Notes: generated from the sequence alone by a model not told the origin. Shown: positions 1-8,637, counted from the stretch's first letter. The stretch: 64,000 bases of DNA from Bradyrhizobium sp. 21 (GCF_023073335.1 NZ_JADPJG010000035.1:465447-529446), one strand, 5' to 3'. Translations and numbers: made by a program.

Positions 1-44
1 GCCAACATCGCTCGCTTCATGGCCTGTGTTCCCGTCCGACCGTC

Positions 45-809
45 CTATCCCGGCAAGTTCTTCAGGAAAGGCGCCACCGCGTCAACAAAAGCCTTGGGCT
101 GATCGATGTTGACGGCGTGTCCGGCGGCGGGAATCACGATTTTTTGTGCGCCGGGGATTTTGGCCGCCATGTAGTCCGACGCCGCGAGGAACGGCGTGTC
201 GTCAGCGCCGACCACGATCAGCGACGGCACCCTGATCTCGGGGAGCAGTTCGATCACGCGCGCATCGCGCTGGGTCAGCATGCCACGCGCGGCAAGCGCC
301 AGCCCGCTGGCATTGCGATGGCTCGCGGTGGCGCGCTCGCGCGTCGCCGCCTTCAGCAGATCGAGGCCTTCGCGATCGAGCCTGTCGGCAATGGCGAGCG
401 CCCGCGCGTTCCAGGCCTCGCGCGCATCGTCCTTCCTAAAGCCCGGGCCGGTGTCGATGATCAGCAGCGCGCGGGCGCGCTCCGGATAAGCGCGATAGAA
501 CGCGAGCGACATGTAGCCGCCGAGGGACAGCCCGCCGATGATGGCGCGCTCGGCGCCGACGGCATCGAGGATCGCGGCCATGTCGCCGACCGTGAGCGCT
601 TCGCTGTAAGCGTTGGGATTGTCGGGATAGTCGGATTGGCCGTGACCGCGCATGTCCCACAAGATGAGCTTGTGATCCCTGGCAAGCGCATCGACCTGCC
701 CATGCCACATCGCCGATGTCGAGGAGTACCCGTGGGTCAGCAGCAGCGGCGGACCCTCGCCATGAACCTCGTAATAGATTCCGACACCGTCCCGATCGAT
801 CCCCGGCAT
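45..809 (-). CDS. alpha/beta-fold hydrolase
   Basis: 254-residue cytoplasmic alpha/beta hydrolase with no signal peptide. The nucleophile elbow GLSLGG puts Ser near residue 95; the acid is Asp204 or Asp205 in GADDTP and the catalytic His is in AAGHAVNID near 232. The oxyanion HG (THGYSS) lies near 26. This is the complete triad of the fold, and length and order fit small esterase/lactonase/C-C hydrolase members. The start has an AAGGTG Shine-Dalgarno a few bases upstream. It is divergent from the molybdenum hydroxylase operon, which might suggest a shared aromatic or heterocyclic catabolic role, but the substrate cannot be read from the sequence. The fold is sure; the reaction is not. Confidence 0.85.
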   Translation of the reverse strand: MPGIDRDGVGIYYEVHGEGPPLLLTHGYSSTSAMWHGQVDALARDHKLILWDMRGHGQSDYPDNPNAYSEALTVGDMAAILDAVGAERAIIGGLSLGGYMSLAFYRAYPERARALLIIDTGPGFRKDDAREAWNARALAIADRLDREGLDLLKAATRERATASHRNASGLALAARGMLTQRDARVIELLPEIRVPSLIVVGADDTPFLAASDYMAAKIPGAQKIVIPAAGHAVNIDQPKAFVDAVAPFLKNLPG

Positions 810-1130
810 TGCGTCACCTTGTTATCTTGTTTCTTTATTGTCTTGTTCTTCGTCCATCCTAGCGCGCTCGGTTACTCGGGGGAAACTGCCTGCTCGCGAT
901 GGCTTGCATGCTTGGTGCCGCACTCTGTTGCGTTCAGTCGCTGGGCCGCCACCCTTGTCGCAACGCACAAGATGCGCGCACCGCGTTTGTTTCGAGCGAT
1001 TCCAAATTGCATTTGCCTCCGGCTACGAACGCGATCATTCTTGCGGGCAAGGCTGGCGCCGGCCCGGTGGGCGCCCGCGACACAAGTTGCCGCCGTAAGC
1101 GGCTTCATGCACCGGCAGGGGAAGACGCCT
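810..1130. other. 321-bp divergent intergenic region
   Basis: Lies between the divergently transcribed hydrolase and molybdenum hydroxylase genes, so it should hold both promoters. The left end is unusually T-rich for this window, with three CTTGTT motifs within about 45 bases at 819-851; on the minus strand it forms the purine-rich leader of the hydrolase. The frames open across the rest lack start context or family motifs. No convincing -35/-10 pair, operator or small gene was recognised. Confidence 0.4.
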
Positions 1131-1622
1131 ATGCCAACTCTCACCATCAACGGGCGGAGTCTGTCCGTGGATGCGGCGAACGACACGCCGCTCCTCTGGG
1201 CGATCCGCGAGCAATTGCAGATGACCGGCACCAAGTTCGGCTGCGGTGCCGGCCTGTGCGGGGCCTGTACCGTGCATGTCAACGGCGAAGCCGTGCGCTC
1301 GTGCCAGACCATGGTCGGCGACGTCGCCGGCAAGAAGATCACCACCATCGAAGGCCTCGCCGCCAAGGGCGACCATCCCTTGCAGAAAGCATGGATCGCC
1401 GAGCAGGTTCCGCAATGCGGCTACTGCCAGTCCGGGCAGATCATGCAGGCGGCTTCGCTGCTTGCGAAGAATCCCAATCCGACCAAGGAAGAGGTCGTGG
1501 CGCATATGGACGGCAATCTCTGCCGTTGCATGACCTATTCGCGGATCCAGAAGGCAATCATGCGCGCTGCCACCGAGATGCGCACCGCATCCGCCTCCGG
1601 CAACGAACGGAGGCCCACATGA
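1131..1622 (+). CDS. (2Fe-2S) small subunit of a molybdenum hydroxylase (isoquinoline 1-oxidoreductase alpha type)
   Basis: 163-residue electron-transfer subunit of a xanthine-oxidase-family enzyme. The plant-ferredoxin-type cluster is held by Cys38, 43, 46 and 58 (CGAGLCGAC plus a later Cys). The second, helical [2Fe-2S] domain has CGYC at 96-99 and CRC at 131-133, so all eight cluster cysteines are present. The in-frame region upstream is open, but it lacks family similarity, and this ATG is where the ferredoxin fold begins (MPTLTING). The stop overlaps the large-subunit start in an ATGA, implying translational coupling. Family knowledge: electrons pass from Mo through both clusters to a quinone or cytochrome acceptor. 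The true substrate is unknown. Confidence 0.93.
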   Translation: MPTLTINGRSLSVDAANDTPLLWAIREQLQMTGTKFGCGAGLCGACTVHVNGEAVRSCQTMVGDVAGKKITTIEGLAAKGDHPLQKAWIAEQVPQCGYCQSGQIMQAASLLAKNPNPTKEEVVAHMDGNLCRCMTYSRIQKAIMRAATEMRTASASGNERRPT

Positions 1623-3901
1623 ATAAGCACATGAAGACCATCACCCCCGAGACATCAGATCTCAGCCGTCGCTCCTTCCTCGTCGGCACGGCAGCAACCG
1701 GCCTCGTGCTCGGCTATGCCGGCGTGCCCGGGATCGATCAGGCGCTCGCGGCGCCCTCGAATTTCGAGCCCAGTGTCTGGTACGCGATCGCGCCCGACGG
1801 TCTCGTCACCGTCACCTGCGGCAAGGCCGACATGGGCCAGCACATCGCCTCCACCATGGCGCAGATCGTGGCCGAAGAGTTAGGGGCCAAATGGAGCGAC
1901 ATGCGCGTCGCGCTCGCCTCCAACGATCCGAAGTTCAACGATCCCGTGCTCGGCGCGCAGATCACCGGCGGAAGCTGGTCGACCATGATGAACTTCGACG
2001 CCATGAGCCGTGCGGGTGCCGCCGGCCGCATGGCATTGACCGAAGGCGCGGCCGCCGCGATGGGCGTGCCGGCCTCGGAGCTCGTGGTGCGCGAGTCCAT
2101 GATCGCGCATCCGAAGTCGAAGAAGCAGATGTCGTTCGCCGACATCGTCAAGAGCGGCAAGGCCACCAAGACCTTCACGCCGGACGAGCTGAAGGCGATC
2201 AAGCTGAAGACGCCGGATCAATACACCATGATCGGCGTGTCGGTGCCGCAGCTCGACATCCCCTCCAAGACCAACGGCACCGCCAAATACGGCATCGACG
2301 TGATGATTCCGGGCATGGCCTATGGTGCGGTGGTGACGCCGCCGGTGCGCTACGGCGCCACGGTGAAGTCGGTCGACGACAGCGGTGCGAAGAAAGTGCC
2401 CGGCTTCATCAAGGCCGTCACCCTCGACGACAAGACCGGAACGACCACCGGCTGGGTCGTCGCGGTCGCCAACACCTTCGCCTCGGCGAAGAAGGCCGCC
2501 GAAGCGCTGAAGATCGCCTATGACGGCGGCCCCAACGCTAAGGTATCGAGCCAGTCGCTGCTCGATGAAGCCAAGCGGCTTCAGAAGCTGGAAGATTCCG
2601 GCCAGTTCTTCGTCAAGGACGGCGATCCGAATGCTGCATTCGGCTCGGCAGCCAAGGTGCTGGAGGCGGAGTACACCACCAGCATCAACATCCACGCGCC
2701 GATGGAGCCGATGAACGCCACCGCGGAGTTCAAGGGCGACATCCTGCACATCTATTCCGGCAACCAGTTCGCGACGCGCTCCGGCGCGATCGCGGCCGGT
2801 GCCGCCGGGATCGATCCGAAGTTCGTGGTGATGCACCAGATGTGGCTCGGTGGCGGCTTCGGCCGGCGTCTCGATGCCGACATGATGATTCCGGCGGTGC
2901 AGGCGGCGAAGGCCATCGGCAAGCCGGTGAAGGTGATCTACACGCGCGAGAACGACATGACGATGGATTTCTCGCGTCCGCTCACCTACCAGAAAGTGAA
3001 GGCCGGCGTGGACGGCGACGGCAAGCTCGTCGCGCTCAGCCACGACGTGGTCTCGGCCTGGCCGACCCAGCGCTGGGGCATCCCCGACTTCCTCTCGCCC
3101 TCGGTCGACAAGAAGGGGCCGCTCGACGCGTTCACGGTCAACGGCGCGGACTTCTTCTACACCGTGCCGAACCACCATGTGCGGGCGATCAAGAACGAGA
3201 TGGCGCACAACGCTACCCCGTCGGGCCAGCTCCGCTCGGTGGCGCCGGGCTGGACGTTCTGGGCGGTCGAAAGCATGATCGACGAGATCGCGGCTGCGGC
3301 GGGCAAGGACCCAGCGCAGTTCCGCATCGCGTTGCTCGACGGCAAGGGCAAGAACGACGGCGGTGCGCAGCGGCTGCGCAACACACTGCTCGCCGCGATG
3401 GGGCTGTCCGGCTACGGCACCCGGCAATTGCCGAAAGGCGAGGGCATGGGCGTTGCCTGCGTCTCCTCGCAGGAGCGCGCGACCGCGAGCTGGACGGCCT
3501 GCGTCGCCCATGTCGCGGTGGCGGCGTCGGGCGAGGTGACCGTGAAGAAGCTCACGGTCGCGACCGACGTCGGCACGCAAGTGCATCCCGACAACATCCG
3601 CGCCCAGGTCGAGGGCGCGGCGCTGTGGGGCCTGTCGCTGGCGCTGTACGAGAAAGCGACGCTCAAGGACGGTGGCATCGAACAGACCAATTTCGACAGC
3701 TACACGCCCTTGCGCATGAGCCAGATGCCGGAGGTCGCGGTCGCCGTGATCGCCAATGGCGAAAAAGCCACCGGCGTCGGCGAGCCCGCGGTGACGGTGG
3801 TCGCCCCCGCGATCGGCAACGCCATCTTCAACGCCTCCGGCGCCCGCGTCCGGGCCCTGCCGATCACGGCCGAAGCCGTGAAGGGCGCGATGAAGGCGTA
3901 A
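1619..3901 (+). CDS. molybdopterin-binding large subunit, Tat-exported (isoquinoline 1-oxidoreductase beta type)
   Basis: 760-residue catalytic subunit of the xanthine oxidase family, single-chain IorB-like type. A twin-arginine signal (SRRSFLVG, Arg17-Arg18) is followed by a hydrophobic stretch and a cleavage-like ALAAPS, so the heterodimer is probably exported folded to the periplasm. Family glycine-rich cofactor loops are visible, such as WLGGGFGRR and the C-terminal TGVGEPAV with the Glu expected of the active site. The partner is the overlapping 2Fe-2S subunit. No third cytochrome subunit and no XdhC/MocA-type maturation gene is adjacent; the next gene is an unrelated HD-GYP protein. The substrate may be an aldehyde or N-heterocycle. 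This is inferred from the family only. Confidence 0.92.
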   Translation: MNKHMKTITPETSDLSRRSFLVGTAATGLVLGYAGVPGIDQALAAPSNFEPSVWYAIAPDGLVTVTCGKADMGQHIASTMAQIVAEELGAKWSDMRVALASNDPKFNDPVLGAQITGGSWSTMMNFDAMSRAGAAGRMALTEGAAAAMGVPASELVVRESMIAHPKSKKQMSFADIVKSGKATKTFTPDELKAIKLKTPDQYTMIGVSVPQLDIPSKTNGTAKYGIDVMIPGMAYGAVVTPPVRYGATVKSVDDSGAKKVPGFIKAVTLDDKTGTTTGWVVAVANTFASAKKAAEALKIAYDGGPNAKVSSQSLLDEAKRLQKLEDSGQFFVKDGDPNAAFGSAAKVLEAEYTTSINIHAPMEPMNATAEFKGDILHIYSGNQFATRSGAIAAGAAGIDPKFVVMHQMWLGGGFGRRLDADMMIPAVQAAKAIGKPVKVIYTRENDMTMDFSRPLTYQKVKAGVDGDGKLVALSHDVVSAWPTQRWGIPDFLSPSVDKKGPLDAFTVNGADFFYTVPNHHVRAIKNEMAHNATPSGQLRSVAPGWTFWAVESMIDEIAAAAGKDPAQFRIALLDGKGKNDGGAQRLRNTLLAAMGLSGYGTRQLPKGEGMGVACVSSQERATASWTACVAHVAVAASGEVTVKKLTVATDVGTQVHPDNIRAQVEGAALWGLSLALYEKATLKDGGIEQTNFDSYTPLRMSQMPEVAVAVIANGEKATGVGEPAVTVVAPAIGNAIFNASGARVRALPITAEAVKGAMKA

Positions 3902-3928
3902 GGCGGCTTGCGATCGTGACGTGACATG

Positions 3929-3962
3929 ATCCGCCGGAGGGGCAACCTCCGGCGGATTTGTC
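3929..3962 (+). terminator. hairpin terminator after the molybdenum hydroxylase operon
   Basis: A perfect 12-bp stem, ATCCGCCGGAGG paired with its complement, encloses a 5-base loop (GGCAA) 27 bases after the stop. The T tract after it is short (TTTGTCGTT), so termination may be partial, but position and stem strength fit a Rho-independent site. Confidence 0.65.
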
Positions 3963-3994
3963 GTTAGAAAAGCCCTTTGTTTACAAGTACATCT

Positions 3995-4015
3995 CTACTG
4001 TGCATGGGGTTGTTT
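3995..4015 (+). repeat. 21-bp dispersed repeat, copy 1
   Basis: A 21-base string containing CTGTGCATGGGGTTGTTT sits upstream of the HD-GYP gene and is repeated exactly at 54431-54451, downstream of the metallopeptidase gene. Similarity fades beyond the core. Both copies are intergenic. Confidence 0.6.
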
Positions 4016-4178
4016 CGCGCCTTTTGATTGGATCCGCCTTGGGCGGTGGAATCCGTAAAATTGCTCGTAATTTCGCAGGCTTCCCTTGAGCACGCCTCTT
4101 AAGGGCCGGAGAACCTGATCCGGCTTAGGCTGACGCCAGATCCAGTCCGTGTGCTCATCACGTGCTTTTGGGGAAGCC

Positions 4179-5273
4179 ATGAACGCCTCAGCCAAGACCG
4201 CCGCCAACCGCCGGCTTCTGCTCGCCTCCGACCGGAGCGACGAGAGCAGCGAGCTCGCCAGCATCCTCAAGGCGGTCGGCGACGTCGCGACGGTGACGAC
4301 CCAGGAGATCCCCGAGCAGCCGGCGCGCGATCTCTCCGGCCTCGTGGTCGACATCAATCTGCGCTCGCCCGAGAGCGTGCAGCGGGTACGCAACAAGCTG
4401 CGCGGCGATGCCTATCGCGCGATGCCGCGGCTGTTCGTGCTTGCGGATGCCCTGCATCACGGCACCATGCAGGCCTGGGCCTTGGGCGCCACCGACACGA
4501 TCTCGCGGCCGTTGCAGCCCGAGGACATTCTGCAGCGCATCCGCGCCGCCTTTCCCGATACCGCCACCTATGACGCGACCGATCGCGGCAAGACGCTCAA
4601 CCGCGGCGTCGAGGCGGCGCACGCGGTGCTGCGGAAGATGTTCGAGAAGCTGCCGCTCGGCGTGCCCCTGACCTTCGACGACATCATCGCCGCCGAGAGC
4701 AAGATCCTGAAGGCGATCAAGCACTCCTCGTTGCGCGAATGGCTCACCACGGTGGGCTGCCATCATGTCGGCAGCTACCGGCACTGCCTGTTCGTCACCG
4801 GTTTTGCGGTCTCCTTCGCGCAGCATCTCGGCATGCGCGAGGACGACCAGCGCCGGCTGACCCGCGCCGCGCTGCTGCACGATGTCGGCAAGGCTTTCGT
4901 TCCCTCCGTGCTGCTCGACAAGCCCGGCAAGCTCACCGACGAGGAGATGGCAGAGGTTCGCCAGCATCCGCGCCGCGGCTATGACGCGCTCGCGGCACAA
5001 GGCGGCTTCCCGCCGGAGATGCTCGACGTCGTGCTGCATCACCACGAATTCCTCGACGGCAGCGGCTATCCCAACGGACTGTCGTCGAACCAGATCAGCG
5101 ACATCGTGCGCGTCACGACGATCGTCGACATCTACGCGGCACTCGTGGAGAAGCGCGCCTACCGCATGCCCTTCACCCACTCGCGCGCGTTTGCGATGAT
5201 GGAAGGCATGGGCGGCAAGCTGGACCAGCAGCTGTTGCAGGCGTTCCGCCCGGTGGCACTGGGATCGTTCTGA
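4179..5273 (+). CDS. HD-GYP phosphodiesterase with a degenerate receiver-like domain
   Basis: 364-residue cytoplasmic protein. Residues 10-125 resemble a response-regulator receiver: Asp58 in LVVDIN is at the phosphoacceptor position, but the conserved Lys is Arg110 (SRPL) and the N-terminal acidic pair is eroded, so normal phosphorylation is doubtful. Residues about 195-360 form an HD-GYP domain with HD in LLHDVGK (234-235) and the signature HHEFLDGSGYP (288-298), all metal ligands visible. Family role: hydrolysis of c-di-GMP to GMP. The chosen ATG follows GGGAAGCC; a start 30 bases upstream is possible. It is monocistronic, between a terminator and an inverted repeat. Activity is likely; the input signal is unknown. 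Confidence 0.9.
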   Translation: MNASAKTAANRRLLLASDRSDESSELASILKAVGDVATVTTQEIPEQPARDLSGLVVDINLRSPESVQRVRNKLRGDAYRAMPRLFVLADALHHGTMQAWALGATDTISRPLQPEDILQRIRAAFPDTATYDATDRGKTLNRGVEAAHAVLRKMFEKLPLGVPLTFDDIIAAESKILKAIKHSSLREWLTTVGCHHVGSYRHCLFVTGFAVSFAQHLGMREDDQRRLTRAALLHDVGKAFVPSVLLDKPGKLTDEEMAEVRQHPRRGYDALAAQGGFPPEMLDVVLHHHEFLDGSGYPNGLSSNQISDIVRVTTIVDIYAALVEKRAYRMPFTHSRAFAMMEGMGGKLDQQLLQAFRPVALGSF

Positions 5274-5283
5274 ACACGACGCC

Positions 5284-5373
5284 GTAGGGTGGATTAGCCG
5301 AGGCGTAATCCACCAACTTCGTTCGGCGATCGCAGAAGCATGGTGGGTTACGCCTTCGGCTAACCCACCCTAC
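5284..5373. repeat. GTAGGGTGG-type inverted repeat, copy 1
   Basis: Left arm 5284-5314 and right arm 5342-5373 are about 31-bp imperfect inverted repeats beginning GTAGGGTGGRTTAGCCGA. Each arm is itself near-palindromic (GGTGGRTTA with TAAYCCACC). It sits between the converging HD-GYP and acyl-CoA ligase genes and could act as a bidirectional terminator. The same element recurs at 47870-47954. It fits the short palindromic repeats common in Bradyrhizobium chromosomes. Confidence 0.75.
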
Positions 5374-5376
5374 AAA

Positions 5377-6957
5377 CTACCCCACCATCTTCCGCAGTTC
5401 CGCCTTCGCCACCTTCTCCAGCGTCGAGCGCGGCATGTCGTCGACGAAACGGATTTCGCGCGGCACCTTGAAGTCGGCGAGGCCGGCGCGGCAGGCGGCC
5501 ATCACGGCCTCGTGCAGACCGGGCCGCGCACTGGCGACGCCACCCTGCGGGATGATGAAGACGACCGGCACCTCGTCCAGCATCGGATGCGCCTTCGCCA
5601 CCACGGCGGCCTCGCGTACGCCGGGGACGAGTGCGATCACCTGCTCGATCTCGGACGCGGCGACGTTCTCGCCGCCGACCTTGAGCATGTCCTTGCTGCG
5701 GTCCCCGAAGCGGATGTAGCCGTTCTCCAGCCGCACCACGCGATCACCGGTGAGAAAGAAGCCGTGCGCATCGAAGCTTTCGCGCGTCGCCGCCTCGTTG
5801 TGCAGATATTCGGCGAACAGCGACAGGCCGACAATGCCCTTGATCGCGAGATTGCCGGTGTCGCCGACCTCGGTCGGCCGTCCGTCATCATCGGCGATGC
5901 GAATGACATATTCCGGCGCGGCGCGGCCGATCGACATCGGGATGTTGGGCTGGTCGACCTCGCCGACGATGCCGTGGGTGATGGTCTCGGTCATGCCCCA
6001 CCAGCCGATGATCTTGACGCCGAACGCGGCGAAGGCCGGCGGCTCGTTGATCGCTGTGCCCCACAGGCGGAATCTGTGATCGCGCGGGATCTCCTGCTCG
6101 AGCAGCGCCTTCATGCAGAACGGTATCGTCGAGGTCCAGGTCGAGCCGTGCTCGCGCGCGGCGCGCCAGAACCGGCTGGCGGAGAAGCGCGGCTGGATCA
6201 CGCAGGTGGCGCCCACCCACAGCGTCGCCAACATCGAATAGGCCAGCGCATTGGTGTGGAACAGCGGCAGATAGGCCTGGTGCACGTCGCCGGCGTGCAG
6301 GTCCTCGTGCGCGGCGTTGACCTTGGCGCCCCACAATGCGTTGGCGTGGGTCCACAGCACCGCCTTCGGGCGCGATGTCGTGCCGGAGGTATATTGCACG
6401 CTGCACGGCGCGAGCGGATCAGTCGCGCGCCTGGGACGGTCGGCGCTGTCGGCGAACAGCGCCTCGAAACTGTCGCCGCGCGGGACCGCTTGCGCAGGCA
6501 CCGCGCCCGAATCATGCGAGGTCACCGCCATCCAGCGGATGTTGCGGCAGTTCTGCGCGACGACCTCGGCATAGGCCGGCTGCGTGATCGCGGCGACTGC
6601 GCCGCAATGATCGGCAAAATAGTCCAGCTCGGCCGGGGCCGAGCGCGTGTTGGTGGTGACCGCGATGGCCCCACACTCGACACAGGCAAACCAGGCCAGC
6701 AGCGCCTCGATGCAATTGTCGAGATGAATGAGCACATAATCGCCGGGCCTGATGTTGCGCTTCGCGAGCCCCGCCGCGAGCGCGCCGACCCGCTCGTGAA
6801 ACTCGCCATAGCTCCAGCGCCGCGCCGGCGCGTCGAACGGCGCCCAGATCAGGAACGGATGTGAGCCGCGCATTTCGGCGCGCATCCTCAAGAGCCAGGG
6901 CACGTCGAGCCCATCGAACGGGCTGACGATTCCGGCTGCGGCTTGTGAATTCGGCAT
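5377..6957 (-). CDS. ATP-dependent acyl-CoA ligase (AMP-binding, ANL superfamily)
   Basis: 526-residue adenylate-forming enzyme that would activate a carboxylic acid to acyl-AMP and then acyl-CoA. The P-loop-like A3 motif is YTSGTTSRPKAV near residue 190; GWWGMTET near 320 is the ATP/AMP motif; LTGDRV holds the ribose-binding Asp; GGENVAASEIE is the hinge to the C-terminal domain. The final Lys is present in the RSTLEKVAKAEL stretch near the end. Length matches the fatty-acid or aromatic-acid ligase group. The ATG is preceded by GGGAGGACAC, a strong ribosome site. A VOC gene lies upstream on the same strand. The substrate is unknown; a crotonobetaine/carnitine-CoA-ligase-like clade is possible. 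Confidence 0.9.
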   Translation of the reverse strand: MPNSQAAAGIVSPFDGLDVPWLLRMRAEMRGSHPFLIWAPFDAPARRWSYGEFHERVGALAAGLAKRNIRPGDYVLIHLDNCIEALLAWFACVECGAIAVTTNTRSAPAELDYFADHCGAVAAITQPAYAEVVAQNCRNIRWMAVTSHDSGAVPAQAVPRGDSFEALFADSADRPRRATDPLAPCSVQYTSGTTSRPKAVLWTHANALWGAKVNAAHEDLHAGDVHQAYLPLFHTNALAYSMLATLWVGATCVIQPRFSASRFWRAAREHGSTWTSTIPFCMKALLEQEIPRDHRFRLWGTAINEPPAFAAFGVKIIGWWGMTETITHGIVGEVDQPNIPMSIGRAAPEYVIRIADDDGRPTEVGDTGNLAIKGIVGLSLFAEYLHNEAATRESFDAHGFFLTGDRVVRLENGYIRFGDRSKDMLKVGGENVAASEIEQVIALVPGVREAAVVAKAHPMLDEVPVVFIIPQGGVASARPGLHEAVMAACRAGLADFKVPREIRFVDDMPRSTLEKVAKAELRKMVG

Positions 6958-7102
6958 GTGTCCTCCCCGTGCAGCCTATTTTGGGTTCTGGCTGCTTTTG
7001 TCGTCGGGAGTTCTTTTGCCACCGGACAGGGCGTCGATCAATTCGCGAACCCTCTTCCCCGCCGTCATTGCGACGACGGTTCTTGGGGTCCACGGTGGGG
7101 CT

Positions 7103-7513
7103 CTAATCCTCGTACGACGAAATCTCGATCAAACTTCCGTCCGGATCCCGGCAATAGATCGAGCGCAGCGTGCCGCGGGCGCCCTGCTTGGGAACCGGGC
7201 CTTCCTCGATCGTGACGCCATGTGCCTTCAAATGCGCCACTACCTCGCCGGGGGTGGCGGAGGTGAGGAAGCAGAGATCCTCGCTGCCGGCGGTCTGGTG
7301 ATCCGCGGTGAACCACTCCACCTTGTCGGCATCGCGGGGCCGAACGTTGATCTTCTGGTTACCGAACTGGAGCGAAGTCCGCGGCGCTTTGCCGCCGCCG
7401 GGGTCGAATACCTTGACTTCCATGCCGAGAATTTTGCGATACCACTCGGCGGTCACTGCGACGTCGGCGACGTTGATCACGAGATGATCGAGGGCTTCGA
7501 CCTTGACCGGCAT
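7103..7513 (-). CDS. VOC family protein (glyoxalase/dioxygenase fold)
   Basis: 136-residue protein of a single vicinal-oxygen-chelate module pair. It opens with the beta strand DHLVINVADV, whose His (about residue 9) is the usual first metal ligand, and ends with RSIYCRDPDGSLIEISSY, whose Glu near 131 is the usual last ligand. Related proteins are annotated as glyoxalase, bleomycin-resistance or virulence-associated VOC proteins; which one this is cannot be decided. An AAGGATAAGG ribosome site precedes the ATG. It is upstream of the acyl-CoA ligase on the same strand with a 145-bp gap, and divergent from the Bug receptor gene. Confidence 0.85.
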   Translation of the reverse strand: MPVKVEALDHLVINVADVAVTAEWYRKILGMEVKVFDPGGGKAPRTSLQFGNQKINVRPRDADKVEWFTADHQTAGSEDLCFLTSATPGEVVAHLKAHGVTIEEGPVPKQGARGTLRSIYCRDPDGSLIEISSYED

Positions 7514-7638
7514 GCCTTATCCTTTCGTCGTGATGCGCCCCGTGCACTTTCCGCCTGCGGCAAGCTTTGTTACAACCGCATCGACGCCACGTTCAAGCTG
7601 TCTGGCTTCAAGAACAACACGTTGGGAGAACCCTTGAG

Positions 7639-8613
7639 ATGATCACTCGCCGTACCGCGCTGAGCCTGCTCGCCGCCAGTCCGCTTGCAGCCAGTCCGCT
7701 GTCGAAGGCGCTTGCCGCCGATTATCCGACCCACCCGGTGAAATGGGTGGTCGGCTATCCGCCGGGCGGGGCCACCGACATTCTGGCGCGGCTGATCGGC
7801 CAGCGGCTGTCGGAGAAGTTCGGGCAGCAATTCGTGATCGAGAACAAGCCGGGTGCCGGCAACAATATCGGCACCGAATCGGTCGTCAATGCCGAGCCCG
7901 ACGGCTACACGCTGCAGCTGGTCAATCCGGCCAACTTCATCAATGCCTCGCTCTACACCAATCTCAAGTTCAACTTCGTGCGCGACATCGCGCCGGTCGC
8001 CTCGTTCCAGCGCGTGCCGAACGTGATGACCGTCAACAAGGACGTGCCGGCCAAGACCGTCGCCGAGTTCATCGAATACGTGAAGGCCAATCCCGGCAAG
8101 GTCAACATGGCCTCGTCCGGCAATGGCACCTCGGTGCATCTGTCCGGCGAGATGTTCATGGCGCTGACCGGCTGCAAGATGCAGCACGTGCCCTATCGCG
8201 GCGCGGCGCCCGCGATCACCGACATGCTCGGCGGTCAGGTTCAGGTGATCTTCGACAACATGCCCTCGATCATCCAGCACATCCGCTCCGGCTCGCTCCG
8301 CGCCATCGGCGTCACCACGGCGGAGCGCTCCGCGCAGCTGCCCGACGTGCCGGCGATCGGCGAGACGGTGAAGGACTACGAGGCAAGCGCGCTGTTCGGC
8401 ATGGGTGCGCCGAAGAATACGCCCAAGGAGATCATCGCCAAGCTCAACAGCGAGATCAACACGCTGTTGAAGGAGCCGGACATGGCCAAGCGCCTGGTCG
8501 AGCTCGGCGGCGAGCCGCGGGTGCAGACGCCCGAGGCGTTCGGTGAGGAGATCAAGGCCGAGACCGAGAAGTGGAAGAAGGTCGTCGAGTTCGCCGGCCT
8601 GAAGGTCGAGTAG
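7639..8613 (+). CDS. Bug/TctC-family tripartite tricarboxylate transporter substrate-binding protein
   Basis: 324-residue periplasmic receptor. The N-terminus MITRRTALSLL then a hydrophobic Ala/Leu stretch and SKALAAD is a signal peptide with a twin-Arg-like pair. It contains a 13-base tandem duplication that repeats LAASP. The mature protein starts YPTHPVKWVVGYPPGGATD, the Bug signature whose PGG loop binds ligand carboxylates, followed by ENKPGAGNNIGTE and the family pattern HVPYRGAAPAITDMLGGQVQ. Membrane partners TctA/TctB are not adjacent, as is usual for the greatly expanded Bug family. The ligand is probably a small carboxylate but is not identifiable. A strong terminator follows. Confidence 0.92.
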   Translation: MITRRTALSLLAASPLAASPLSKALAADYPTHPVKWVVGYPPGGATDILARLIGQRLSEKFGQQFVIENKPGAGNNIGTESVVNAEPDGYTLQLVNPANFINASLYTNLKFNFVRDIAPVASFQRVPNVMTVNKDVPAKTVAEFIEYVKANPGKVNMASSGNGTSVHLSGEMFMALTGCKMQHVPYRGAAPAITDMLGGQVQVIFDNMPSIIQHIRSGSLRAIGVTTAERSAQLPDVPAIGETVKDYEASALFGMGAPKNTPKEIIAKLNSEINTLLKEPDMAKRLVELGGEPRVQTPEAFGEEIKAETEKWKKVVEFAGLKVE

Positions 8614-8637
8614 CGATCTTGTGATGTCCCTGATTGG

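Noticed and set aside
899..1618. N-terminal extension of the Mo large subunit into upstream sequence
   Set aside because: The frame is open for 240 more codons but overlaps the well-supported Fe-S subunit. The Tat signal begins at the ATG at 1619, and the ATGA overlap is typical.
1880..3586. Long open frame (568 codons) antisense to the molybdenum hydroxylase large subunit
   Set aside because: Its translation is Arg/His/Asp-rich without family motifs. It is the mirror of a strongly supported gene in GC-rich DNA. Similar frames at 38870-40690, 54998-56575 and 58874-60418 were rejected for the same reason.
3902..4178. Small gene before the HD-GYP protein
   Set aside because: The region is AT-richer with a terminator and a dispersed repeat; frames there are short and lack ribosome sites.
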